Origin: Chrysogorgia sp. JL179-B06
Taxonomy: Eukaryota > Cnidaria > Anthozoa > Scleralcyonacea > Chrysogorgiidae
Assembly: GCA_035772405.1 (NCBI GenBank)
Contig: JAYKKM010000224.1
Coordinates: 3,740,501 to 3,804,500, forward strand
Length of the DNA: 64,000 nt
Direction of reading: 5' to 3'
The notes below the pieces were generated by a model. The model ran no database searches, was not told the origin of the DNA, and saw only the letters and a list, made by a program, of their open reading frames with translations. Of this stretch, positions 1 through 12,262 are shown one piece after another. Made by a program: the position numbers and the translations under genes. Numbering within the stretch: position 1 is the first letter of the stretch; each line of letters opens with the position of its first letter.

Positions 1-358
1 CATGTCAACAGCCCCAAACCATCCTGTACAAAACAAAGTAATTGACAATTTCTCTAATACTCGGTACTCATATTAATGCTGAACAGCTCAATATCCAAAA
101 CACATCTATGTACATGTATTTCATGTACTGATAGTACAGTAAATAGCGAAACTACAGAACGTAAATAAACGCTTTACAAAAGTGCAGAAGTTTAATTTCT
201 ATGTTGCCGTTAATTATGTTCCATATAACAGAGACTCGCTGCGCTTACCCGACAGGTTGACTCATGACACAACGTGACAGAAATATCCTGAATGTCAGAC
301 CTTTATTTTATATCCAGGCTCGTCTTCCTCTAACAGACAACGAATCATTTCTCCTACA
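1..358. other. No gene seen
   Basis: AT-rich sequence. Open frames are short, with no recognisable protein motif and no clear repeat. Confidence 0.5.
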
Positions 359-1160
359 CCATACTATCGAAATCACTAGAGTGGTTAATTGTTGTTTCGG
401 AAACCAACGTTGGAGGTCAATTTGAATGTACCACGTGATATGAAAATAATGCATCATGTGATTCAAAGATATATTTGCCGGTTTGCCCTGCACGAGTCAC
501 AATTTCATAACAAGAAGTCTTGTTTCTCCGAAGATGGAAGTATAAGCATCGAAAAATTCATTTAGATCACTTGGCAGATACATGTATTTTCGAATCAAAT
601 GGTTTTGCATCGCGATGACATCAATGTTTATAATCCGTACTGCACAATGCACATTTTACCTTCTTGTTCTTCGATCATTCTCCCCTGATGAAAATATGGG
701 ATTGAAGGTGGTTAACACTACAGTATCTTTTCAGTCAGTATAGGTAAGCTCTTTTCTGCTTTTGACTGCAGTAATCTGCGCATTTGTTGATGATTTAAAC
801 GCCACTACGCCAGCGTTGAAGTGATGGATTGTTCGGAAGCTGATTTACGCGCGGCCGACAGTTCGGCTAAAAATAACGGCATTGATGTTATGCGAATCCT
901 GCAGTTGCAAATTCATTTGTCTCGAAAACATCAGCCAAATGATCTAAATGAATGTTTCGAAGCCATATTTTGGTTGTAGTTTCGCCTTTACTTCCATCTT
1001 TCGAGAAACAAGATTTTTGTTATGAAATTGTAATTCGTGCAGTACAATTTATCTTGAATCACATGATGCATTAACTTCATATCACGTGGTACATTCAAAT
1101 TGACCTCCAACGTTGGTTTCCGAAACCACAATTAACCACTCTAGTGATTTCGATAGTATT
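359..1160. repeat. Foldback element, arms about 180-240 bp
   Basis: The sequence from about 359 to 600 reappears as its reverse complement from about 905 to 1160. The outer ends are CATACTATCGAAATCACTAG and its near-perfect complement ending GATAGTATT. Shared inner blocks include the CCAACGTTGG palindrome and CACGTGATATGAA. The interior (about 600-905) has no transposase-like frame, so this is probably a non-autonomous inverted-repeat element. Superfamily not assigned. Confidence 0.75.
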
Positions 1161-1667
1161 TTATAACTGTAAATCAACAAACTCCCTGTTTACACAGCTA
1201 AACGTTAATATTTGGACCAAAAAATTACAAAGAAAGATGTTACTTCTGGTAAGAAAAGTGATTTTCGAGCATAGTGGTTTTCATATCGGATCCACCCCGT
1301 TTACACACGATATATAAATACGGTTACTTTTCGTGTGTTGAACCGGATCACAAAAGTGATGAAAAAATTAAATGAAACAAGTGTAGCTATGGAATTCCTT
1401 GCATGCATGGTCGTGAACAATGTCTGTCAAGAACAATCATATTATCCTTATGCAAACAATGAATTTCAAAGAATTAAGTTTGACAGTGGGCATGTCAACC
1501 GTTCATATTTGATTTGAGGTGGGTGGTCGAATATACTGTAGTCGTGTGGCAAGCAGGTTTTTTCTTGTAATCCTACCATTTGTGAAGCAACCAATTGTGA
1601 AGCATGACCAATTTAATTTATGCTTCATGACCAATATCGCGCCAATGAAAAGCAAATATCACGACTC
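1161..1667. other. Intergenic or intron sequence, no gene
   Basis: No coding motif. Positions 1568-1660 resemble 31240-31310, which lies just inside the intron of the second BCCT copy, so this stretch is probably intron of the left BCCT copy. Confidence 0.5.
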
Positions 1668-2351
1668 GCCATCTTGATCTTGCGATGGCCAAACCGCATT
1701 ATAATGTTTCTTTATAATTTACTGTATATGGGAGGCGAGCCACCCCGGTAACCGCGATCGCCCAGTAACCAAGACCTTACTGAATAGTTTTCTTCCTCTT
1801 ATTATTTCTTTTCGTTTATATGGACAAGCGGGGATCTCTCACTTGAATATGGCGGGATCTCACTTGAATATAGCGGGATCTCGGTAGGCGGGATGAAAAT
1901 TTTCCCATGTAAACTCTCCGCTCGAAACGTCAGTATTTCGTTACTAAAAATCTCGCCAGTTCACCACCTTTTCACTTGTCTATATAAATATTCATTTGGC
2001 GGGCTAGCCCGTTTATCGGTATGACTTTTTTCAAAGAGCACATGTTTCATACGCTTTCAGCCTTTTGTTGTGATATCATCCCGTATTTATAGCGGGATGA
2101 AATCCAAAACGCGAGCCAGAAGGCAGTATCGACGCACCGAGCTCGTTCACACGAGCGACATAGCACAAGATCAATAGACAATACGAAAACATAGCATGAC
2201 TTCTCCTCTGGGACTTGCGAAGACATGAAAAACAACGAGAATTTTCATTTCTTTGTTTTGTCTTTTGTTCTGCTCTTGGCATATGCTGGATAAATTATCT
2301 AAATATGCTTATGCCCAACGTGTGAACCAGGCTTTTAATATATTACCACCA
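1668..2351. repeat. Segment present in BCCT copy A, absent in copy B
   Basis: The sequence left of the first BCCT exon matches the same intron region of copy B (31240-31345), except that about 680 bp here has no counterpart there. It contains short repeats of GCGGGATCT with CACTTGAATAT (about 1829-1895). It is either an insertion in copy A or a deletion in copy B. No coding motif. Confidence 0.5.
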
Positions 2352-2389
2352 CAAAATGTTCACTTTAAAACAAAATAAAAACTACATAC

Positions 2390-2901
2390 CTTCCCCAATA
2401 ACGGTTTCCATGACTAGTTCCATTCTTGTTTGGTTCATAATGCCATACTGGCTCGGCCACGCCGAAGTAAAATAGGCCAATTCCTATTCCGGCAGCAAAC
2501 AACATTGCGAAATACGAGGCATCACTGAATTCCGGTTTCTCATCATCTTTGCCAAGTTTTAGGTCGCTGTATTTTGAAAAATACAAGTATAATAGAAAGA
2601 GAATCAGGATATTGATAGTGCCAATGTAAAACCATGTGAACGTTTTTGTTATCCAGTTCTTTGTCTCGGACATCTTTTCGTTGGCGTTCTCAGTATCGAT
2701 AATGCACCAAGTTACGAAACCCCAAATGACAATGCCTGACAAAACTGTTACGACTGGGTTAAAGTTGAGGTAAACAGGACCAAATCTCGCCTTAAATGTA
2801 TGGCAACGTTCAGACCTTGGATAGCGTTCCATCATGTTCACGAACAGACAACTTCCTATGTCAATCGTCAGTCCTCGCGTCAGTCCCAAATGAGAAGACA
2901 A
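2390..2901 (-). CDS. BCCT transporter copy A, first coding exon
   Basis: First exon of a betaine/carnitine/choline transporter, a sodium- or proton-coupled multi-pass plasma-membrane carrier for osmolytes such as glycine betaine. About 170 residues are visible: a polar N-terminus, a hydrophobic segment (VLSGIVIWGFVTWCII), a second (ILILFLLYLYF), then the family hallmark AAGIGIGLFYFGVAEPVWHY. The exon ends in ..GGAAG at 2390, followed by the consensus donor GTATGT, in phase 2, exactly as in the copy at 31359. The frame reads past the donor only briefly. The second exon is not in the window; it would lie left of position 1. I took the first in-frame ATG at 2901; a second ATG pair (MME..) about 22 codons in is an alternative. 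It differs from copy B by only a few residues after the MME start. Confidence 0.85.
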
Positions 2902-3526
2902 ATCGGTGTGATGTGTGTCACGCGCGAGGCTCGCCTTATCCCCTCGCGAGCGAGGCGAGGCGATGTGTCAGAAAGATGTTTCATCTTTTGCTGACAGATT
3001 ATGAAGATGTTAAAAGCCAGACTTTATAACAATCAAGCGTGCTAGATCGCCATTTGAGAAACATTAGATTTAATAACCATGCGATTGTGAAATTATTAAG
3101 GATCTTTTAGTATTCGTTGCCTTGGGGCGTGTTGTGATGGTTACAATATTTTGAATTTTGTAAGCTGTGTAATCTGAGTTGCCGCAGAGTTTACGTTTTT
3201 AATATATTTTAGTCGGTTACAAGATATCGCATTGCGCTTTCTTACACTCTCTTCCGCAGAGGCTTCTTGCGCTTTTTCTACTATAGGTGGGCTATTATTG
3301 GGCTCACAGGGTGTTTTGGGGACGCGTGGAGAGAATCGGGACGCGCCTTTGCCGCTGACTTTAGCTTCTTGAAAAGGTCTCCCAACTATATTTAACTTGA
3401 TTTGCATCCATAAGCCATATATTATGACCAGTCTCTCTCGGAAATTCGACACCATTTTGGAAACATTATGTGGCATTCTCCAATTTCCGTCTTCCCATAT
3501 TGATGACATTTTTACTGCTAAATTTT
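2902..3526. other. Upstream of BCCT copy A, no gene supported
   Basis: Contains a GC-rich inverted cluster near 2918-2965 (GCGAGGCTCGCC and CCTCGCGAGCGAGGCGAGG). Positions 3241-3320 share a dispersed repeat with 6845-6925 (GAGGCTTCTTGCGC, CACAGGGTGT). A minus-strand open frame at 3141-3509 overlaps that repeat and has no recognisable domain. Confidence 0.45.
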
Positions 3527-5423
3527 GAGATAATCTAATTGGCGCGAGTCGCGGGTAAATTGTCGCGGGTCGCGGGTAATTGTCGCGGGTAATTGTCGCG
3601 GGTAATTGTCGCGGGTAATTAGCGCGCGTCGCGGTGTTTTTCCTCGGATGCGTTTACCGGGGGTAGACCATGGTTATTACAAATAAGTCAAAATGTAAAT
3701 GCAATAATCTTAATTAGAGGTGCGTATGTTTCAGTCGTTCACGCACAGGGAATGAACCGTGAAGTCAAGTATATTTATTTATAATTTATTTATAATAAGT
3801 CTCTATAATTTATATAAGCCTGTCTGGAGCTCCGATTTGAGCTAGACACTCAAGATTTGATTTTAGCCTACCGACATTCATCGATTCTCATTTCGAATAA
3901 TATTTATCCATGGCTATGCTATTATCGAACCTTTATTTGTATAAATAAAGCGTTTTAAAAGCGCCTTATATAATTAAACACATTTGTAGTTGAGACAACA
4001 AGCAACGTTATGCTTTATAACGTAACGTAATAATATAATTTATAACGTAATTGTCGCTTTTAATTTTGACCAAGGATTAAACGCGCGCAGAAAATGCTTG
4101 CAAAGCTAGCCGTGTTATGGTGCGAGATAAATACCTGCACAGTCAATATATGTGATCACTGGCAGGTCTTTAATTTTAACGATACTCGACACAATATTGA
4201 ATCTGCCCCAAATCTAACTCGCGCACTAGCAGAGGGCCGAAAAGGGTGAAATACATGGCGATCAATTGAAAGTCTTCAAAATAATCGATACCCAAATAAA
4301 CCATTCTATAATTGGCAAGGAGGTTTCGGAAGGCAAAACATTGAAGAAGAAGAATCGAGATAATAGTCATATTTGGTGTGCTTCGTATAATATGTCCTAT
4401 TTCTTTAGTTCAGATAAATGAGGTGTCATTGTCTAATTGAACTGTTTGTTGTGATTCTTTTTGCGGCCCTTTGCTTGCCGGCGCCAGCTTGGCGCTTTAG
4501 CTCTAACGGCGTGTGTCACAATAATATTATTATATAGAATGTTTCGTTTCATCTGACTATTTTCTGGCATAGCAAATCAGATCATATATAGAAAACAGCC
4601 TTCTTCATTATACGCATCTTTATTCTTTTTCTATGTTTTTTTCTTTTTCTATTCACACTGCATGTGCCATAGGCTAAATGCGCGTCGTTATTCTAATTCC
4701 CAAACCAAAAAACTCAGATACATAATATACCCGCGTGTATCGAGTCCGCCGAGTCGAGTATCGTGTGTCGAGTATCGTTAAAATTAAAGACCTGCCAGTG
4801 ATCACATATATTGACTGTACAGGTTTTTATCTCGCACCATAACACGGCTAGCTTTGAAAGAATTTTCTGCGCGCGTTTAATCCTTGGTCAAAAGCGACAA
4901 TTACGTTATAAATTATATTATTACGCTTGTTATCTCAACTACAAATGTGTTTAATTATATAAGGCGCTTTTAAAACGCTTTATTTATACAAATAAAGGTT
5001 CGATAATAGCATAGCCATGGATAAATATTATTCGAAATGAGAATCGATGAATGTCGGTAGGCTAAAATCAAATCTTGAGTGTCTAGCTCAAATCGGAGCT
5101 CCAGACAGGCTTATATAAATTATAGAGACTTTGTCAAAGAAATATACTTGTCACAGCGTTTAAAAGGCATTTACGCGTGATACTTCACGGTTCATTCCCT
5201 GTGCGTGAACGACTGAAACATACGCACCTCTAATTAAGATTATCGCATTTACATTTTGACTTATTTGTAATAACCATGGTCTACCCCCGATAAACGAATC
5301 GGAGGAAAAACACCAGGAGAAAATAAAACCGGAACAATTACCCGCGACCCGCGACAATTACCCGCGACCCGCGACAATTACCCGCGACAATTTACCCGCG
5401 ACCCGCGCCAATTAGATTATCTC
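3527..5423. mobile_element. Non-autonomous DNA element with about 650 bp terminal inverted repeats
   Basis: Left arm (3527 to about 4190) and right arm (about 4755 to 5423) are reverse complements. Ends are GAGATAATCTAATTGGCGCG and CGCGCCAATTAGATTATCTC. Just inside each end is a minisatellite of GTCGCGGGTAATT units (3541-3625; inverted at 5335-5408). Flanks are CTAAATTTT (3518-3526) and CTAAATTTA (5424-5432), an 8/9 target-site duplication. The roughly 560 bp core has no transposase. Long arms plus an 8-9 bp duplication suggest a Mutator-like (MULE) foldback; hAT is the alternative. Confidence 0.8.
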
Positions 5424-5689
5424 CTAAATTTAGATTAGGCCAGCTGGTTTCCGGAGATATGTGCTTTCAAAGCGCAAAACTTGACATTTTTAGGCCGTGC
5501 GGTCGTCATATTAAAATGATAAAGTTGTGGTCCATACTTACTGGATCACTGGTTAGGGCATGTTTATTTTGTTTAGAATTTCTGTGGGAACGGCCACGTG
5601 AATTATTTATTGCTAGCTTTCGGCCTGATGATTCCAGCGGTTTCATCAGAGTTAGCCACAAATATGAACAATGACATTGATCACAAAAT

Positions 5690-6236
5690 TGCGTTAAGTG
5701 CATTAGGATGGCAATCACTTCAAGCTCAAAGAAGAAAAGCCAAAGCTAAGATCATGTTTAAAATTTTAAATAATATGGGACCAAAGAGTCTCACAAATCT
5801 TTTTACTTATAAGAAAGAGATGTCAAATTATAATCTTCGGGACATCTCATCTGCCGTTTGTTTGCCACAACCACGTACAAATAGCATGAAAAAGAGTTTC
5901 ATGTTTGATGGGGCATTTATATGGAACTCTTTGCCTAAAGAAATTAGGGAGAGCAAATCTCTGCTATACTTTGAACGCAAAATCGCTGCTCATGTCATTA
6001 AATAACGTTTATATAATTTAAAATACATAAATATAACGATATATAATCTTTATTATTATTATTATTACCTTATATTGACATTGTTAGCTAGTCGAACCAT
6101 TCTTTACTGTTGTTACTTTATACTATTTTATTTGTCTTTATTGTTGTACACGCCCTTCGTGGAAACCAGCTTTTGTTGACGTTGTAAGCGTGTTTAAATA
6201 AAGTTATCTATCTATCTATAAAGTTATCTATCTAGC
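5690..6236 (+). pseudogene. LINE (CR1/L2-like) 3' end
   Basis: Carries the tail of a non-LTR retrotransposon reverse-transcriptase ORF. The frame (to the stop near 6005) shows the conserved C-terminal blocks LGWQSLQAQRRKAK, then NYNLRD, PQPRTNSMKKSF and WNSLPKEIRESKSL, as in CR1/Rex/L2 elements. A short 3' UTR follows (CACGCCCTTCGTGGAAACCAG) with AAATAAAG and a (TATC)n tail ending near 6236, typical of CR1/L2. The polymerase and endonuclease domains are missing, so this is a 5'-truncated copy. The sequence just upstream (5560-5670) is a different repeat, also found at 43841-43925. Confidence 0.8.
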
Positions 6237-6253
6237 CTCCTCCGCAAGCAACT

Positions 6254-6532
6254 TAGACTTGCTCCAAGTCTGCCTCTTGGTGTTTCGAGACGAGTTTGTT
6301 TCGAGACGGGTTTATTTGAGACGGGTTTTGTTTCGAGGCGGGTTTATGTTTATTTGAGACGGATTTTTATGTTTTGGTTTCAACGACAAATTGTTGTATG
6401 CGGCGGGCGAGAGATTTATTGTTGAAACCAAAACATAAACCCGTCTTGAAACAAACTTAACCCGTCTCAAATAAACCCGTCTCGAAACAAACCCGTCTCA
6501 AAACACCAAGAGGCAGACTTGGAGCAAGTCTA
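6254..6532. mobile_element. Palindromic MITE with perfect 9 bp target duplication
   Basis: Begins TAGACTTGCTCCAAGTCTGC and ends with its complement. Arms hold repeated TTTCGAGACGGGTTTG units and run to a short loop near 6390-6410. It is flanked on both sides by CAAGCAACT (6245-6253 and 6533-6541), so both borders are exact. No coding capacity. A 9 bp duplication fits a Mutator-like family. Confidence 0.9.
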
Positions 6533-7951
6533 CAAGCAACTGTGTGGCTTCAGGCTTCTCAGTTACCGCGGAGTCAAATAGCTTCCAAGGCCTGTTTTGG
6601 CTGATCCAGAGAAATTAACATTGCTGCCCCATCTCTTCACAATCCCTATACAGTTATACTAGCTTCGCTTTGGAAGCGATTTGAGCTGCGTAGGTAGACT
6701 AAGGTAGTATACAAATCGAATATTCTAAGCCTAAATAGTGTGTAGGAGGTCTAAAAATAGTGTCTGAAAAATAGTCATTGTAAAGATAGCTGTAGCCTGT
6801 ATATATTATAGGAGGTCTGGCTACACATTATTTCGGCTACACACTCTCCTCCGTAGAGGCTTCTTGCGCTTTTATATATACTATAGGTGGACTATTCGCT
6901 TTTCTTGGGTTCACAGGGTGTGTTTTTCTGCCCGATTTCTACAAAAAGCGCAATACCCACCCTACAGAGCTTTCCAATAACACGGTCAGACCGGTCTGTC
7001 TGGCAATATTTTGCTAAATGTAACACTATACGTTTGAGGAGTGCGGCTGGTCTGCCCGGAAAATTTGGGCCTAATCAATTGGAGGTCCATTCTGGCTGGA
7101 CTAACCAGTCTGACCGTGTAAATGGAAAGAAAAGGTTGCAATTGATGTGCTCACGGAATAGCGTGTATAGCAGTTCTATCTTTTCGAGCGAAGGCTCTGT
7201 TGTAGAATGTCAATTAGTTAGATAACTTTGTAATTAGAACGGGAAATAAAGGAAACCATAAAATTAGGATTAGGAGTTGCGACAATGACGCAACTCATTA
7301 TCTGAACAAAATCAGGAAAAGGAACTCCGTCATGACTAATGAAAACAAATATAATCGTATAGGACAGGAACTACGTTAAGGAAATGCGTTATAGCTAGAG
7401 AATGTCTTCCCGTGTTCTACCGTATTAAAACAAGCTATAAGCATAGAGAGAGTGTTATTGCCATCGCTGATTGGCATTGGTCATCAAGAGTGATCAAGTG
7501 AGTGAGAGTGTTGTAGATCGTTGATGTTGAAGGAATAAACACATTGAAAGTATACAGTCCCAAGTTGTCTTGAATCAACGGGCCGGCACGATCGTAATTT
7601 GCGAACGCAAAACAGGATGCGCGACAGGCCCTGTCAGAGTGAAACGGTTACAGGAAACGTTAAAGATATTCCGTTCTGTGCATGCTCATGGCCATTGATT
7701 TGTTTACATTTACGTATAGCGCTCTGACCAGGGACGGACTATTAGAAAAATGATGGAGAGGGGTGGGAAAAAATCAGAAAAAAAGCAGAAAAAAATCCAC
7801 AACAGAAACGTCATAGAAAAAAATTATCATCATATCCGGAAAAAAATCACATGCATATAGCTGACCACCAAAAATATGCCCCACTTTTCTAATGGTCCTA
7901 AGCGAATATATCGGGCACGAAAAACATGTAAAAGCCATATTTTTCACTATG
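6533..7951. other. Repeat-derived sequence, no gene
   Basis: Holds a dispersed-repeat block at 6845-6925 (also at 3241-3320) and fragments of the TTTCGAGCGAAGG repeat near 7180. At 7199-7600 there is an AATAAA and a possible LTR-like stretch, but no partner LTR or primer-binding site can be shown. No protein motif. Confidence 0.4.
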
Positions 7952-8461
7952 TTAAAGGGACACTCCGGCCCAAATACAAATGTAGTTCATATGAAAGATC
8001 TTACTGACTTTAGATTATTTCCAAAGTTTCAGCATTCCTATCAATTTAGTTAAGAAGATGTGGCTAGTTGAAGTTGGAGAGTTTGTCCAATTTCGACGCC
8101 ATTTTGTTTCTCAAATATGACGTCACTGAGTGACGTGTCTCGTATTATGCCTAAGAAGCTCCTCTACTTTCCTGCATGATGAACTAAATAGTTTATTTCG
8201 ACTAATTTTCGTCCAAAGACCATTCACAATAACTATCACTATGTGATCGCCATCAAAACAACTCCACTGACGATAAAGAATCACTCAATGACGTCATATT
8301 TTCAAAACCAATATGGCGTCAAAATCCACAAATTTTCAACTTCAACTAGCAATATCTTCTCAACTAAATTGATAGGAATGCTGAAACTTTGGAAATAAAC
8401 TAAAGTCAGTAAGATCTTTCATATGAACTGCATCTGTATTTGGGCCGGAGTGTCCCTTTAA
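7952..8461. mobile_element. TTAA-flanked MITE (Kolobok/piggyBac type)
   Basis: Terminal inverted repeats run TTAA-AGGGACACTCCGGCCC ... GGGCCGGAGTGTCCCT-TTAA. Arms of about 170 bp match, including GAAAGATCTTACTGACTTTA, CTTCAACTAG and a TGACGTCA near each inner end (8118, 8289). No transposase inside. The same terminus occurs at 12265 beside a THAP-domain frame, which points to Kolobok, a superfamily known for TTAA target sites and THAP domains. Confidence 0.85.
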
Positions 8462-9089
8462 GTGTTCTTTCAAATACAATCACAAACAGACAAGTTTTAG
8501 TGTCGCAATGGCGGATGGACATACCAAATTTCGCTCCTTATTTCTTCCTCATATACTGTCTATAAGTGCTACTCATGAGCCTGTTATCTCAGAAATTGAC
8601 TCGACATTACGAATGGAAGCTGTTAAATAACTCAATGCCTGGAATCTTAGCAGCTATGATTAAATACTATTCAACTTACGAAGCTGGTAGAACTATAGCC
8701 ATCGGCATATCGTGCGAAGCGATTCCCGCATGCGCGCTAAAGTGCTATCATACCTCAAATGGAACTTCCTCATTTCAAATTCAACGTCAGCTCTTGGCCT
8801 GGCAAAATTATTTTTTGGGATCACATAAGTTTTTGGGACCTTGACTACGCATGTACAGCCCACAAGCATTCTCTCTCACGCGTTGGCCTATAAACTGAGA
8901 GTGCGCTTAGGATGGGGAAAAACCATGCTAGGCGGGGGGTTAGTGTTATAGGATTAGGGTTATTTAGGGTTAGGGTTAGGATAAAAGTTATTTCGGGTTA
9001 GCCAATCCGGATGGCCTGCCTTGGCTAGCCTATGTACAGCCTGAAGTACAGGTGTATATTCAGGCTGTACACAGGCTAGGCTTGGCCTG
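8462..9089. other. No gene; includes telomere-like run
   Basis: No coding motif. A short telomere-like tract sits at 8952-8980 (separate entry). Confidence 0.4.
8952..8980 (+). repeat. Interstitial telomere-like TTAGGG tract
   Basis: Reads ATTAGGGTTATTTAGGGTTA then GGGTTAGG: about four imperfect TTAGGG units. Too short and imperfect to be a chromosome end. Could mark end-repair or be chance. Confidence 0.5.
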
Positions 9090-12000
9090 TGGAGATATAT
9101 CTATAGCAATCCTGGATCGACCAAAAATAGAAAGACTACTCCAAAGTACCTTGAATGTGGAGAATGCAAAAAAGCGTTCGAAATAATCAGGACGCCAATA
9201 TGTGCACAATGTTACATTTGGTGTACACCAAATGCTTAGGTATGTCTATTACCATTTTTAATTACTAACTAAATCGTCCACAAAAGGATCGACTGGACTT
9301 TCACGCTATGTGTATTACCGAACTTCATGAACAGTTCCAGCGAACATACAATTTCGGTCGATTCTGAAATCATTGACGGCGTAGTTATAATAGAAAGCAT
9401 ACAACAATTGAGAGACGAAAACCGTAAACAATGCATTATCGCAAATTTGAATATCAATACTAGTACGTTTGCCTAATAAATTCGAAGAGATCATGGAATG
9501 GCAGAGCTGCATGCATGTAAAGCAATATATATATATATAAAGCCATCTACATAATGTCATAAACATCAATATTATTGCAACTCACAAAAGAGTCTCATGT
9601 AAAGAATTGGAAGCCTTACTGTTCAATTTGCTTATTGGTCAAAGACAATTTGCCCTGATAAGCGCCTATAAACCGCCTTTAGAGTTCAGTCGATATCAGT
9701 ACATTAACGAGTGAACAATCTAAAGTCTTGGATGGAGCCTTTACTCTGAGTGAAAACATAATACGCATTGGGGATCTCAACTGTGACTTATTACATAACA
9801 ATAAACATACAGGGAAATGCCTCTTAGCCTCTTAGACATTTGTGACATATATATATGATTTGGTTTCTTTGATAAATAAACCAACAAAAATATCAAGGAA
9901 TAAATCAACCTGTTTGGAGTGTAATTCTTACAAATGTTCCAGCTTTCATGAAAGTTGCTGATGTCATTGAAACAGGTCTGAGACTCTGAGTGATCACTGC
10001 CTTGTTTACACCGTAATGAATAACAAGTTATCAGTGAAACCTAAATCAGTAAGTTGTGTTAGAAGATCTCTAAAGAACTTCGATCAAGCCACAGCTTTCC
10101 TCACCGATCTCAGTAAAGTATCTTTTACTACGGCTTATGTCTTTGACGACCCTGATGATGTTTACTGGTGTTGGGAGAAACTTTTCAATCAAGTGCTGGA
10201 TGAGCACGCCCCTATCAGAAAGGTCAATAGGCGCAAAAATATTGGAGCTAAGTTTATAACATGCCCTGTCATTCGAAGTACTATGAGAGAGCGTGATCAC
10301 CTGAAGAAAAATTCCATAGAACAAGAGACCATGCAGATTGGGAAAACTATAGAAAATTGAGGAATAAGGTAGTTAGTATGAGAAAAAAAGCGGTACAAGA
10401 ACACTTTAGAAACATTTGCGAAGACAAACACGGCAATCAAAAGAAGTTTTGGAGTACAATAAGGCCATTTATACATTTATATTCCCGAAAGTAAAATAGC
10501 AGTGGTCGTGTTGTCCTCAAGGATAATGACAGGATCATTAATGACCAGCAGGAAGTAGCAGAGAAACCGAACGAATTCTTCTTGAACGTCGCTAATGTAG
10601 AGACTATAGCATTATAGCGAACAAGAGTTTCCGGAAGTTCCTATACCCTAACATTAAGAAAAACAAATCCAAGGGAAGTTATTATAAGTCTTTATTTGAA
10701 AATGACTACGCATACAGACGTGCGAGTTTCCATACATTTGGAAAATAGTATATACAATTGTATACACTGAAATGTTAACTATAAATAATAAAGAATAAAT
10801 TATATGACCAAACTTAATTTAAATAAAGTTAAACAAACATCTATTTACAAATACACGTTTAAATCGTTCAGTTCGAACATAAGGTTATATAAAGTTATGG
10901 CCAGCCACGGTACCTCAATTGGCGGGCCTGCATCGGCAGCAAATCATGAAGGCAGTGTTTTGGATTTGTAGAGATCTTCAGACTTCAGATTCCACAATTT
11001 CCTGTCTATATTATAAATAAGTTGTTTGATGGGAACATACCTATATTTGTATAGCCGAACCTGAACTTGTAGAACGTTTAAAGAATTTATCAATTCGACT
11101 TAGGTATTTTCCTTCTAGGGCGCAAGCCCATATACCTCTAATGCATATAAAAATAGAGACATTATCAAGCTGTCAAACAAAGTGATCAGTTCCTGTATTG
11201 AGTAACCATAGAATTTACACACTCTTAAAATATATAGACTTATAGTCTAGAACTTGCTTTGTGAAGTAATTAATCAAGAGAGTTCCTGTTACATGGGTCT
11301 TAAAAGAGGTGCAAAAATCTGCAGATGTTTTATGTTACCATTTGAGCACACTGATTAATGCCACTGAAACAATGGAAACTGGGACAATTGACTCCTGTAT
11401 ACAAGAAAGACAATATCTTGGAGATATCCAACTACAGACCACTTACCATCCTGCCATCTCTTTCAAACGTATTTGAGACACTAATCAACAACAGAATGAG
11501 CCCTCATTTTGAGAGTATATATCACAATTAGTTCGTTTTTGCGTATACGAAACATCATGACTGTGATACTGCCCTTTTAAGTTTAACAGAGAATTGGAAA
11601 AATGAGCTCGATAATTATAAAGTTGTTGGTATTGCATGTCTATGGATATTTCAAAAGCGTTTGACACGTTATCTCAAGATCTCATGCTAATATCGAAACT
11701 AAAACTGTATGGGGCTGATGATAATTCACAGCTAACCTCCTCAAGGATTGCCTCTCAAACAATTTTTCTGGGTTCCATACTTGGGCCTTTATATTATTTA
11801 ATATTTTTTATGAATAATCTCGCCTATGCAGATGCAATACACAATTTATTTATGCAAATATAAGGACCCCAACAAAGTCGTCGACAAATGGTAGCTACAC
11901 TGAAAATGGAATGAAAAGAAACCACTCGAAGTTATGGTTATGGGTAAAACGGAACAAAATCTAGAATTTCGCTGCGAAAATACTGTTATTCCAATTGCTG

Positions 12001-12262
12001 AAGAGATTGAGCTGCTCGGCGTTATTGTGGATAACAAATTGAAATTCGATAAGCACGTTGCTAAAGTATCTAGGAAAGCCGGCGGCCCAACAGATTGCCG
12101 TGCTGAAGCGAATCCTATATAATAATGATATACGAAAAGCAATCTATATGTCATTTATTGTTCCGTACTTCAATTATTGTGCCGAGTCATGGCATTTTGC
12201 AGTAAAAGTTCTGTGACTAAACTTGAAAAAGTTAATGAAAGGGCAATCCGCTTTGCATGTTT
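9090..12262 (+). pseudogene. Decayed LINE ORF2 (PHD-like finger, endonuclease, RT)
   Basis: Degenerate pieces of one non-LTR retrotransposon lie in order across many stops and shifts. A cysteine-rich PHD-like segment sits at about 9150-9240 (CGECKKAF, CAQCYIWC). AP endonuclease blocks follow: NLNIN near 9450, then ISAYKPPLE, GDLNCDLL, and SDHCLVYTVM at about 9990-10018. The linker is at 10016-10360. Reverse transcriptase starts near 11370: LTPVYKKDN, NYRPLTILPS, then MDISKAFDTL at about 11640 and a GSILGPL block at about 11770. The catalytic YADD is degraded (YADAIH, 11826). The C-terminal ELLGVIVDNKLKFDKHV is at 12006-12060. The copy is interrupted at 10621-11275 and cut at 12263 by the next element. 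CR1/L2/Rex-like; non-functional. Confidence 0.8.
10621..11275. other. Interruption inside the LINE, no gene
   Basis: LINE coding similarity stops near 10620 and resumes near 11280-11370. The intervening sequence is AT-rich, without inverted ends or coding motif that I can recognise. It is either an old insertion or a diverged LINE part. Confidence 0.4.

Noticed and set aside
3141..3509. 122-codon minus frame as a gene
   Set aside because: Overlaps a dispersed repeat also at 6845-6925; no domain, no splice or start support.
7199..7600. Solo LTR
   Set aside because: Starts TGTTG and has AATAAA, but no matching CA end, no target duplication and no partner could be shown.
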